Positions 44,229 through 51,530 of a stretch of 64,000 nucleotides of DNA are shown piece after piece. The position numbers and the translations under genes are program-made. The stretch's first letter is position 1, and every line of letters starts with the position of its first letter. The stretch comes from Bacteroidales bacterium (GTDB lineage: Bacteria; Bacteroidota; Bacteroidia; Bacteroidales; F082). The notes below the pieces were generated by a model. The model ran no database searches. It saw nothing but the letters and a program-made list of their open reading frames with translations, and had not been told where the DNA came from. Location: positions 1 through 64,000 of the forward strand of contig JANJXG010000035.1 of NCBI GenBank assembly GCA_024709145.1. Reading direction: 5' to 3'.

Positions 44229-44302
44229 CGGGGTGTGGTGCAGTTGGCTAGCATTCTTGCATGGGGTGCAAGCGGTCGCCCGTTCGAGTCGGGCCACTCC
44301 GA
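44229..44302 (+). tRNA. tRNA-Pro (anticodon GGG)
   Basis: Folds as a standard cloverleaf. Acceptor stem CGGGGTG with CACTCCG (one G-T pair), D stem GTGC/GCAT, anticodon stem CTTGC/GCAAG with loop ATGGGGT (anticodon GGG), 5-nt variable loop, and T stem GCCCG/CGGGC with loop TTCGAGT. The discriminator is A. The 3' CCA is not encoded. It has its own promoter and terminator. Confidence 0.95.
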
Positions 44303-44304
44303 CA

Positions 44305-44332
44305 AAAACACTTTCTTCGGGAAGTGTTTTTT
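44305..44332 (+). terminator. Terminator of tRNA-Pro with UUCG tetraloop
   Basis: AAAACACTT (44305-44313) pairs with AAGTGTTTT (44322-44330). The tip is C(TTCG)G, the very stable tetraloop, closed through a T-G pair. It is followed by further T. It starts 3 nt after the tRNA. Confidence 0.85.
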
Positions 44333-44352
44333 GTTTTACCAGTGGATAGTTT

Positions 44353-45636
44353 TCAGGTGACAACAGGTTTTTGCTCGCTATGCCTTTTAAACTCTTCTGT
44401 TTTAATGATTTGTTCGAGGCGTGCAACTGTTTCCACCATCTCGGTAAAGGTGTTATAAAGCGGTGCAAAGCCAAATCGTATGTAATCAGGTGGCCGAAAA
44501 TCCGGAATGATGCTTTTGGAATCATTGGCCGGTTCAATCAAGGATTTGCAAATCCTGAAACCTTCGGGATGCCTTAAGCTGACGTGTGATCCTCTCTCGG
44601 ACGGATTAGAGGGAGAGGCCATTACATAACCACTGGGCAGAAGAATTTCGGTGGTCATTTTTTTAAAGAATTCGCTCAAAGCAACACTTTTATGTCGAAT
44701 GGGAGCTATACCTGCCTCTGTAATGATTTTGAGTGATGGCTCGAGAGCGGCCATTGAAAGGATTGGAGGCGTTCCGGCACCGAAAGATTTAATATCCTGA
44801 TTGGAAACGTAAACCGACTCAAAATCAAATGGCTTTTGGTGGCCAAACCATCCCCATACAGGATTCTGTAGCTCTTTTTGCAATTCCTTGCGGACAAAAA
44901 GAAAAGCCGGAGAACCTGGCCCTCCGTTGAGGTATTTGTAGGTACAGCCCACGGCCATATCAGCGCCCGATTCATTCAGTTGTAGCCTTACAGCTCCAGT
45001 TGAATGGCTCAAATCCCACAATACCAATGCCTTGCGTTTATGTGCCAATGCGTTGATCTTTTCCATGTCATACATGAAGGCACTTCGGTAAAGCACATGA
45101 CTTAATGTTAACAAAGCCGTTTTTTCATCCAATATTGATTCAATATCATGTGTATCTATTGATATGCCATCTCTGCTTTTTATTAACAACAACTTATGGT
45201 CAGGATATGAGGTATTTATCAGTCCCTGAGTCAGATATAAGTCAGATGGAAAATTTAGCTCATCCGAAACGATAACCGATTTGTTTTGCTGAATTTTTAA
45301 GGCAGCGAAAGCAAGTTTAAAAAAGTTTACAGAAGTGCTGTCGCCAACAAAGATTTCATCTGCCTGAGCACCAACAATCTGTGCGATTTTTTCAGCAAGT
45401 CTTTCCTGAAGTCCGATCCAGTGTTCATTCCAGCTTCGGATCAGGTTTTGCCCCCATTGATACTCAATCACATTTCTAAGTTCTGAAACAGCAGGTTTTG
45501 GCAATCTTCCAAGCGAATTGCCATCCAGATAAATGAGATTTTCATTTTTTGAAACAAAGAAATCCCTATAGTGTGCTAGTTGATCGCTTTGATCGAGTTC
45601 CTGTGCTTTTTTGCTGTAATGCGAATAAACAGACAT
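44353..45636 (-). CDS. kynU: Kynureninase
   Basis: PLP enzyme cleaving kynurenine or 3-hydroxykynurenine to (3-hydroxy)anthranilate and alanine. 427 residues, full length. NLIYLDGNSLGRLPKPA opens the fold. The PLP-lysine block is DMAVGCTYKYLNGGPGSPAFLFV, with Lys234, and VLWDLSHSTGAVRL carries the Asp that binds the PLP pyridine nitrogen. RGSHVSLRHPEGFRICKSLI and PDYIRFGFAPLYNTF are conserved C-terminal parts. It starts 3 nt after the SGNH hydrolase gene and is in its operon. No kynurenine monooxygenase or tryptophan dioxygenase gene is nearby. Confidence 0.95.
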   Translation of the reverse strand: MSVYSHYSKKAQELDQSDQLAHYRDFFVSKNENLIYLDGNSLGRLPKPAVSELRNVIEYQWGQNLIRSWNEHWIGLQERLAEKIAQIVGAQADEIFVGDSTSVNFFKLAFAALKIQQNKSVIVSDELNFPSDLYLTQGLINTSYPDHKLLLIKSRDGISIDTHDIESILDEKTALLTLSHVLYRSAFMYDMEKINALAHKRKALVLWDLSHSTGAVRLQLNESGADMAVGCTYKYLNGGPGSPAFLFVRKELQKELQNPVWGWFGHQKPFDFESVYVSNQDIKSFGAGTPPILSMAALEPSLKIITEAGIAPIRHKSVALSEFFKKMTTEILLPSGYVMASPSNPSERGSHVSLRHPEGFRICKSLIEPANDSKSIIPDFRPPDYIRFGFAPLYNTFTEMVETVARLEQIIKTEEFKRHSEQKPVVT

Positions 45637-45639
45637 TAT

Positions 45640-46350
45640 TTATGGTTTTGGGATTCGGTTGAGAAGTTGTGGCAAGAGTTCGTCAACCCACCTGCTATAC
45701 ATTTTCCCTGATGGATGTAATTTGTCGCTGGCAAGCAGCGCCGGATCATTGGCGGCTTCTCGTGAAATTCGGGTAATATCGACAAAGAGGACATTCAATT
45801 TTGCAGTTTCTTCCCGGATTACAGTATTATAGGCATCAATTTCACGGGCAATTCGTGCCCTGTCACGCCCTTCGGCAAAAGGAGTAACACCCCAATCAGG
45901 TATCGAAAACATGAATACTCTTTTAGGTTCGTTCCCTGCAAAAGCAATGGCTTTTTCGAGCAGCTGAACCAGTTCGCCCCTGAATTGCTCTGCACTGCGG
46001 CCACGGTATTGGTTGTTGACACCAATCAAAAGCGAAACCAGTTGAAAAGTATCCCTGATGCCGGCCGCTTCAATGGCAAGCATCAGTTCGTCGGTTGTCC
46101 AGCCCGTGCGGGCGACGATATGAGGTGTTTCAACTGCGAAGCCACGTTGATTAAGGGCTGCTGTCAGCTGAACCGGCCACCGGTCGTTTACCAAAACACC
46201 TTCACCAATGGTGTAACTGTCGCCCAACGCAAGGAAGTTCGATTTTTGAGGTATTTCAACAGGTACCACAACAGGTTTTTCCATTTCAGCTTCGGTTTTA
46301 TTACAGGCCGTCAGACTTAGCATCAGGCCCAGGAAAAGTAGTTTTGACAT
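45640..46350 (-). CDS. SGNH/GDSL-hydrolase lipoprotein
   Basis: 236 residues. Lipoprotein signal LLFLGLMLSLTACNKTE with lipobox LTAC. Catalytic Ser in FLALGDSYTIGEG (GDSY in place of GDSL), Gly in the second block near WTTDELML, Asn in LLIGVNNQYRGRS, and Asp/His in DKLHPSGKMYSRW. All four SGNH blocks are intact, so it should be an active esterase or lipase-like enzyme on the periplasmic face of a membrane. The substrate is unknown. Co-transcribed with kynureninase, though a metabolic link is not obvious; a kynurenine formamidase-like role is conceivable but unsupported. Confidence 0.85.
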   Translation of the reverse strand: MSKLLFLGLMLSLTACNKTEAEMEKPVVVPVEIPQKSNFLALGDSYTIGEGVLVNDRWPVQLTAALNQRGFAVETPHIVARTGWTTDELMLAIEAAGIRDTFQLVSLLIGVNNQYRGRSAEQFRGELVQLLEKAIAFAGNEPKRVFMFSIPDWGVTPFAEGRDRARIAREIDAYNTVIREETAKLNVLFVDITRISREAANDPALLASDKLHPSGKMYSRWVDELLPQLLNRIPKP

Positions 46351-46593
46351 TGCTCAAGAGTATTTTAGTTTGGGTAAAATTAACAACATTTTCAGGACAC
46401 GGAAGTTCAATTCAACTCTTTGAAATGAATTTTTTCCATTGCAGGGATTCTCCTCCCGCAGTTTGTGTATTAGTTTTTGTTTTGTTGAGCGAACCAGGCA
46501 TTCAAATTTCGATTTTTCAGAAATCATCATGTGACTAAAATCATCATCCATGATTTTATTTCATTTGGAAGCTTTCTGAAATAGCTTTTAATG

Positions 46594-46601
46594 TATTTTT
46601 G
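46594..46601 (+). promoter_or_regulatory. -7 box (TATTTTTG) for the haem-binding protein gene
   Basis: Exact consensus, 24 nt before the ATG at 46626. It overlaps the in-frame TTG at 46599, which excludes the longer start. Confidence 0.5.
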
Positions 46602-46625
46602 AATTTGCTTAAAGAAAACAGCACC

Positions 46626-47084
46626 ATGAAACAAAAAAAGTATACCATTATTCTAGGAATCGTCGCCTTGTTTGGTTTGATTCAGTTTATCCGTCCGGAA
46701 CGAAATCAGCAGACCAATCCCAGTCGGTATGATATTTTTCACAAAACTGACACTGATGGTCGTCTTGTTGCGCTGGTACAATCCGCTTGTTACGATTGCC
46801 ATTCCAATCGAACAAGCTATCCATGGTATGCCAGTGTGGCGCCTGTGTCGTGGATGATCAGCAGCCATGTGAAGGATGGCAAAAAGAATCTGAACTTTTC
46901 AGAGTGGATTTTGTACCCCGAGGATAAAAAACTGCACAAACTTGAGGAGATCATTGAAGTTCTTGAAGCAGGAGAGATGCCACCAAAGCCCTATCAATGG
47001 CTGCATCAGGAAGCAAAACTGAGTGTGGAACAGAAAAATGAGGTTGTCGCCTGGGCCAATCACTTGCTGGAAAAGCGCCCCTAA
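46626..47084 (+). CDS. Haem-binding-domain protein (Haem_bd family)
   Basis: 152 residues from the ATG at 46626. An N-terminal membrane anchor or signal (KYTIILGIVALFGLIQFI) is followed by CYDCHSNRTSYPWYASVAPVSWMISSHVKDGKKNLNFSEW, the signature of the Haem_bd family with one CxxCH haem c motif. The C-terminus has GEMPPKPYQWLHQEAKLS. Likely a small periplasmic, membrane-anchored c-type cytochrome; partners unknown. It stands between its own promoter and the next lipoprotein gene. Confidence 0.88.
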   Translation: MKQKKYTIILGIVALFGLIQFIRPERNQQTNPSRYDIFHKTDTDGRLVALVQSACYDCHSNRTSYPWYASVAPVSWMISSHVKDGKKNLNFSEWILYPEDKKLHKLEEIIEVLEAGEMPPKPYQWLHQEAKLSVEQKNEVVAWANHLLEKRP

Positions 47085-47147
47085 GTCAACCATAGAATGG
47101 TAAATTTCTATATGTATGTTTCAATGAATTAAACAAATACGAAAGTT

Positions 47148-47594
47148 ATGAAAAGTGTCCGTTCAATTTTTGGTGTTGTCGCCCTGATGAGCCTTGGATT
47201 GTTTTTGCTTGCAGGATGCAAGTCGGTTCAAAAAGTATCAAAATCTGTATCGGAACCCGTCGTGGAAGATCATGCAACTTCACCATATGCTTTTAAAGCC
47301 GGTTTCTACTATATCTTTGATTTCAGCGACCCGTCAGTAAGTGGCTTCAATGAAAAAGCAGCCATTGAAAATCTTATCAAGGAGGAAATCCCTGTAACTG
47401 ACATTTGGTACAAAGCAGGCGCCCGCAGCTGCCGACCTCCGGGTAGTGAGATGGTTATGACGGTGATTGTGGAACCGGTTTTTCTTGTCAGGCTGAACAA
47501 AGCCTATTCAGGAATGACAGAACTTGGTTATAAGCTGGCCGAGGAACCTGGATTAGGTGACTGTGCTTATACAGTCAGACATTACGTTTACTAG
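47148..47594 (+). CDS. Small lipoprotein of unknown function
   Basis: 148 residues with lipoprotein signal FGVVALMSLGLFLLAGCKS, cleaved before Cys25. The mature part has no family I recognise. Two features stand out: KAGARSCRPPGSEMVMTVIVEPVFLVRL, an edge-strand-like segment, and GLGDCAYTVRHYVY at the end, so two Cys residues may form a disulfide. Its last 4 nt overlap the convergent rhomboid gene. Confidence 0.7.
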   Translation: MKSVRSIFGVVALMSLGLFLLAGCKSVQKVSKSVSEPVVEDHATSPYAFKAGFYYIFDFSDPSVSGFNEKAAIENLIKEEIPVTDIWYKAGARSCRPPGSEMVMTVIVEPVFLVRLNKAYSGMTELGYKLAEEPGLGDCAYTVRHYVY

Positions 47595-48319
47595 TTATCA
47601 CCTGATTTTTGACGAAATTTGTACACAATCGTTAAATCTTTTTGATCCGGTTCAGGCACATCCCAATAGGGTTTTTCTTCTGCTGGATCTTGACCTGTTT
47701 CGTCCATATTTTCATTTTCGTCTTCATGCTCCCAGGAGTATCGTGATTTTTGGGGACCGTGTTTCCGGTAAAATATAGCAAGAATCAATCCTGCCAACAT
47801 GCCACTGAGGTGGCCTTCCCAGGAGATGTTTTTCTCCGGAAAAAAATCCGGGAAGATTCCCCACACAAAACTGCCATACAGAAAAACCACGATTAGTGAA
47901 AGGGCCATCAGTCGTGGTTCATTTCTGATAAAACCACTCACGAGTAAAAAGGAGGAAAGGCCATAAATTACACCACTGGCTCCGATGTGATAACTTCCGC
48001 GTGCGCCTGCCCAAACCCATAACCCTGATAAAACAATAATGAGTAGTAAAACTTTGTAGGCCAATGGTTTATAAAAATAGAACAATGCTGCACCCAATAC
48101 CAAAACAGGTACGGAATTCGCGGCCAGATGCTGCCAGTCTCCATGAATAAAAGGCGAAAGAAAAATACCCGGCAAGCCATCGGCATGAAGGGGATGAATG
48201 CCATAAGTGACAAAGCTAAGATCGAAAAACCACTCGGTTAGCTTCAGCATCCACATCATCAGGAGAAAAATCCCCGGAATAAAAAAACTTTGAAGGATTG
48301 CCTTTTCTTCGGTACGCAT
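47591..48319 (-). CDS. Rhomboid-family intramembrane serine protease
   Basis: 242 residues with about six membrane helices. Catalytic Ser in HIGASGVIYGLSSFL and His in ISWEGHLSGMLAGLILA give the Ser-His dyad; the oxyanion-region His/Asn are in GDWQHLAANSVPV. It cleaves membrane-spanning segments; substrates are unknown. The C-terminus is a hydrophilic, acidic tail of about 45 residues (HEDENENMDETGQDPAEEKPYWDV), longer than usual. Start ATG 48319. Confidence 0.9.
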   Translation of the reverse strand: MRTEEKAILQSFFIPGIFLLMMWMLKLTEWFFDLSFVTYGIHPLHADGLPGIFLSPFIHGDWQHLAANSVPVLVLGAALFYFYKPLAYKVLLLIIVLSGLWVWAGARGSYHIGASGVIYGLSSFLLVSGFIRNEPRLMALSLIVVFLYGSFVWGIFPDFFPEKNISWEGHLSGMLAGLILAIFYRKHGPQKSRYSWEHEDENENMDETGQDPAEEKPYWDVPEPDQKDLTIVYKFRQKSGDN

Positions 48320-48470
48320 GATTGCATTTTTCGATTTTTTCTATCAAAAGCACTGCCATCTTTTTTTTAAACCTTCGTAAGAATGTATCATGTTCTATAT
48401 GAATTGATTAAAATCGACTCTGGATTTCCATCCTTTGAAAATTCCTGACAATCGGGCAGTCTTTTGCTTG

Positions 48471-49094
48471 TTAGATGTGCAGTAGTTTACCTTTTATAAG
48501 GTTTTTTTGAAATACATCACTGATCATGAAGAGGTAGATTCCAGGCTTAAGCCATTGTAACAACAGCTTGAAATCACTGCCATTAGTTTGCAATTGATAG
48601 ATTCGCTCACCCGAAAGACTGAATAAGGTAATTTGTCTGTCTTGTTGCAATGGATTTTCAAAGTAAATTGTTGCTGCATCGCTAGCAGGATTGGGAACGA
48701 CTCGATAGTTTTGTCCGGAAAGATCTGGTAAAAAGATTGACAGGGTAGCCGAAAAACCCAGGTTGCCAAGTTCAAGTCTGTAATAAGCCAGTTGATTTAA
48801 AAGTGGTAGACTATCTGTAAAATCATAAGCAACGGCTGAAAAGGGACTTCCGCAGATACCTTCTATTCGGCCGATTTCCTGAAAAAAACTACCATCAGCC
48901 GAACGATAAACGCGCACACCATCACAGGTATTTCCTTCACGTATTACCCAGTGGAGGAGTATTTTGCCATCGTTTTCCATTAGCCTGAAATCGCCGGTTA
49001 TACCTTCCTGCGCTTGGAGTCGGCCCGTAAAAAAACTTATAAGCAACAGAAAGAGTAGTATTGATAGAATAATAAGAGATTTGAGCTGATTCAT
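48471..49094 (-). CDS. Small secreted protein with T9SS type A sorting domain
   Basis: 207 residues from the ATG at 49094. Signal peptide SLIILSILLFLLLISFFTG. The middle (FRLMENDGKILLHWVIREGNTCDGVRVYRS and YYRLELGNLGF) looks like a fibronectin III-like domain of the kind often placed before the sorting signal. The end (YRVVPNPASDAATIYF, QITLFSLSGERIYQLQ, LKPGIYLFMIS, LIKGKLLHI) is a T9SS type A sorting domain. It has almost no other domain, so it is unusually small for a T9SS cargo. A -7 box lies only 4 nt before this ATG. Confidence 0.82.
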   Translation of the reverse strand: MNQLKSLIILSILLFLLLISFFTGRLQAQEGITGDFRLMENDGKILLHWVIREGNTCDGVRVYRSADGSFFQEIGRIEGICGSPFSAVAYDFTDSLPLLNQLAYYRLELGNLGFSATLSIFLPDLSGQNYRVVPNPASDAATIYFENPLQQDRQITLFSLSGERIYQLQTNGSDFKLLLQWLKPGIYLFMISDVFQKNLIKGKLLHI

Positions 49095-49098
49095 ATGC

Positions 49099-49106
49099 CA
49101 AAAGTA
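49099..49106 (-). promoter_or_regulatory. -7 box (TACTTTTG) 4 nt before the start codon
   Basis: Exact consensus on the minus strand. If used, transcription would start at or next to the ATG at 49094, giving a leaderless mRNA. Confidence 0.45.
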
Positions 49107-49163
49107 AGCACAGGCCAATTGATTTTTCTTAACAAAAGCCTAAATCAACGTATTTTGCTCAAT

Positions 49164-50219
49164 TCAAAAATGCCTGATCTTCGACAAAGTGAATGAAAAG
49201 GTGGTCCCCTGACCTAATTTACTTCGAACACTGATGGTTTGCTCATGAGCTTCTATGATGTGTTTAACGATGGCCAGACCCAGGCCGGTGCCTCCGGTAT
49301 CGCGTGAGCGGCCTTTGTCGGTTCTGTAGAAGCGTTCGAAAATTCGTGGTAAGCTTTCTTCTGCAATGCCGGGGCCGTTGTCTTTAATTTCGATCAGAAT
49401 GTTTTCATCCATGTCAAAGAAACGGACCAGAATTTTATTCTCCTCTTTATCAGCGTATTTAATCGCATTCTCGATGAGATTGATCAAAACCTGACGGATA
49501 CGCTTTTTATCGGCATAAACAGCAATGGACTTAAAACTTTGCCTGTCCAGTGTGACACAGGTATTGTTTTTACGTGCTTTCATTTCTAGAAAGTCGGTAA
49601 CATCTTTGGCCAATTCAAGCAGGTCGAAATTGATTAGATTTAGCTTCACTTCACCTGATTCCAACTTCGAAATTTCTTCAAGGTCTTCGACAATGGCTAT
49701 CAATCTATTCACACTTTTTTCGGTTCTGACCAGATAATCTTTGTTGATATTGGGGTCGTCGAGACCACCATCAAGCAAGGTAAGGATATAGCCCTGAATA
49801 TTAAAAATGGGTGTTTTTAGCTCATGTGAAATATTTCCAAGAAATTCCCTGCGGTAACTGGCCATCTTTTTAAGTTCTTCAATCTCAAGATTTTGCCGTT
49901 TGCCCCATTCCAGCACGGCTTCATTCATACCCTCGAGAGAATCATATTTGAAAAATTTGGCTTTATTGGCCTTACCCGAACGAAAAGCCGGAACAGTTTT
50001 AAACAGTAGTTTGATCTTTTTGTAAATAAACTTGTCAACGGCAGATTGATAAAAAAAGTAGCTGGAAATGAATACCACAAGGTCGGACAAAAGAATATGC
50101 CAAAGCTGAAGGCCATCTGTAAAAAAGTAAACAAGCAGTAAAATGACCGTTAAAATACCCACAACCCCTGCTGCGGTGGTAAGGGCCACCTTGGTGGTTT
50201 CCCTGTAGCGTGCTGCCAT
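49164..50219 (-). CDS. PhoR-like sensor histidine kinase
   Basis: 351 residues. Two membrane helices (about 12-33 and 39-57), no sizeable periplasmic domain, then a linker and HisKA domain with His132 (GNISHELKTPIFNIQG). The HATPase_c domain has N-box LINLIENAIKYADKEE, DNGPGI and GGTGLGLAIVKHIIEAH. It resembles the PhoR/SenX3 class, probably sensing through the membrane or partner proteins. It begins 8 nt after the response regulator gene and is its cognate kinase. Confidence 0.9.
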   Translation of the reverse strand: MAARYRETTKVALTTAAGVVGILTVILLLVYFFTDGLQLWHILLSDLVVFISSYFFYQSAVDKFIYKKIKLLFKTVPAFRSGKANKAKFFKYDSLEGMNEAVLEWGKRQNLEIEELKKMASYRREFLGNISHELKTPIFNIQGYILTLLDGGLDDPNINKDYLVRTEKSVNRLIAIVEDLEEISKLESGEVKLNLINFDLLELAKDVTDFLEMKARKNNTCVTLDRQSFKSIAVYADKKRIRQVLINLIENAIKYADKEENKILVRFFDMDENILIEIKDNGPGIAEESLPRIFERFYRTDKGRSRDTGGTGLGLAIVKHIIEAHEQTISVRSKLGQGTTFSFTLSKIRHF

Positions 50220-50227
50220 CTTGTTAC

Positions 50228-50914
50228 TTAAGCTTCAAATTTATAGCCAACGCCCTTGACCGTCCGAATCACGTCGAGGCCAATTTTTTCTCTTATTTTT
50301 CTGATGTGAACATCGATTGTTCTGTCACCCACAATTACATTGTCGCCCCAGATTTTCGAAAAGATTTCTTCTCGTGTAAACACCTTGCTTGGTTTGGAGG
50401 CAAGCAGACGCAACAACTCAAACTCTTTTTTGGGTAAGACTATTTCCTGTCCCTTGTTGAGCACCACATACCTTTCCGAATCAATGATAAAATCGGCAAC
50501 TTCCACAGTGTCAGAAGAACTCTCGTTTTGCTCTCCAATACGCCTGAGCAGTGCTTTTATTCTGCTAATCAGAAGTTTAGGTTTTATTGGCTTGGTAACA
50601 TAATCATCAGCCCCGGCTTCAAATCCGCTAATCTGAGAATAATCCTCCCCTCTGGCAGTCAGAAAGACAACCAGGCTGTTTTTAAGCAGCGGAATCTTTT
50701 TTATCTCTTCACACGTTTCAATGCCATCCATCTCGGGCATCATCACATCGAGCACGATCAAATGAGGCTGTTCTTCCATCGCTTTGGTGATGGCTTCGCG
50801 TCCGTTGAGGGCTGTTGAAACAACAAATCCTTCTTTACGCAGGTTATAGCTAAGAAACTCCAGAACATCGGTTTCGTCGTCAACTAAAAGAATGCGGTAT
50901 TTTGAAAAATCCAT
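50228..50914 (-). CDS. PhoB/OmpR-family response regulator
   Basis: 228 residues. Receiver with acidic pair DDE at 12-14, phospho-acceptor Asp56 (HLIVLDVMMPEMDG) and Lys in DDYVTKPIKP. C-terminal OmpR-type winged helix with FTREEIFSKIWGDN, VGDRTIDVHIRKIREKIG and IRTVKGVGYKFEA. It binds tandem 11-bp direct repeats as a dimer or tetramer by family precedent, and four such repeats lie just upstream of this gene. First gene of the regulator-kinase pair. Confidence 0.93.
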   Translation of the reverse strand: MDFSKYRILLVDDETDVLEFLSYNLRKEGFVVSTALNGREAITKAMEEQPHLIVLDVMMPEMDGIETCEEIKKIPLLKNSLVVFLTARGEDYSQISGFEAGADDYVTKPIKPKLLISRIKALLRRIGEQNESSSDTVEVADFIIDSERYVVLNKGQEIVLPKKEFELLRLLASKPSKVFTREEIFSKIWGDNVIVGDRTIDVHIRKIREKIGLDVIRTVKGVGYKFEA

Positions 50915-50945
50915 CTTAGTGATTGAAATGCTTTGTATTACGGTG

Positions 50946-50953
50946 TAAAAGTA
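50946..50953 (-). promoter_or_regulatory. Near-consensus -7 box (TACTTTTA) of the phoB-like operon
   Basis: One mismatch to TAnnTTTG on the minus strand. The 11-bp repeats begin 17 nt upstream of it, where a -33 element would sit. Confidence 0.4.
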
Positions 50954-50970
50954 GTTTTTATTCGCTTTAT

Positions 50971-51010
50971 ATGAAGTTAATTTTGAATGAACTTTAAGTA
51001 ATGTTTAAGT
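50971..51010. promoter_or_regulatory. Four 11-bp-phased direct repeats, candidate PhoB/OmpR-type operator
   Basis: On the plus strand ATGAAGT (50971), TTTGAAT (50982), TTTAAGT (50993) and TTTAAGT (51004) are separated by 4-nt spacers, so every unit starts exactly 11 nt after the last. On the minus strand this reads ACTTAAA, ACTTAAA, ATTCAAA, ACTTCAT. This is the geometry of Pho-box and OmpR-family sites. It lies between the phoB-like gene and the divergent DUF2237/carotenoid operon. Confidence 0.65.
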
Positions 51011-51012
51011 TA

Positions 51013-51041
51013 TTGTATCAAAGCCTGTTCCCGCAATTTTG
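51013..51041 (+). promoter_or_regulatory. Weak promoter-like element before the DUF2237/carotenoid operon
   Basis: TTG (51013-51015), 18-nt spacer, CAATTTTG (51034-51041), one mismatch to the -7 consensus. It directly abuts the 11-bp repeats. Confidence 0.3.
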
Positions 51042-51137
51042 AACCTGATATTTAAAAGATGAAAAAATTCGGGCTGTTTTGCTATGTCCTTGAAACCATC
51101 AGGCCAAAGGATTGTTAAGAAAGCAAACGAAGCGTCT

Positions 51138-51530
51138 ATGGAGAAAAATGTTTTTGGCGAAACTCTTGTTCAGTGTAGTATTGAACCACTCACCGGTTTT
51201 TACCGGGATGGAAGCTGCCATACAGGTGCTGATGACCCGGGCCGTCATCTGGTATGTGCCATAATGACAGATGAATTTCTGCAGTTTTCAAAAAGTAAAG
51301 GGAACGACTTAAGTTCGCCAATGCCGCAGTACCGGTTTGCGGGATTGAAGGCCGGAGATCGCTGGTGTCTGTGCGTTCTGCGATGGATTGAGGCCTGGAA
51401 CGAAGGTAAAGCACCTCTGATAATGTTGGAAGCTACCAACGAAAAAGTGGTTGATTTCGTATCACTCAACGAATTGGTAAAGTATGCATGGAAAAACCCT
51501 GAAAAGCAGACATCAGATGAGCAAGACTGA
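51138..51530 (+). CDS. DUF2237-family protein
   Basis: 130 residues. Nearly the whole protein matches the family: NVFGETLVQCSIEPLTGFYRDGSCHTGADDPGRH, VCAIMTDEFLQFSKSKGNDLS, FAGLKAGDRWCLCVLRWIEAW and the end around KVVDFVSLNELVKYAW. Function unknown; conserved Cys and His suggest metal binding. The start at 51138 fits the family; ATG 51084 would add 18 residues. Its end overlaps the phytoene desaturase gene by 14 nt, which implies translational coupling. It is the first gene of the carotenoid cluster here, and I know of no role for it in that pathway. Confidence 0.85.
   Translation: MEKNVFGETLVQCSIEPLTGFYRDGSCHTGADDPGRHLVCAIMTDEFLQFSKSKGNDLSSPMPQYRFAGLKAGDRWCLCVLRWIEAWNEGKAPLIMLEATNEKVVDFVSLNELVKYAWKNPEKQTSDEQD

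Noticed and set aside
44353-46350. Kynurenine operon including a kynurenine formamidase
   Set aside because: The SGNH lipoprotein is exported and lacks formamidase-specific motifs, and no monooxygenase or dioxygenase gene is present. Co-transcription alone is not enough.
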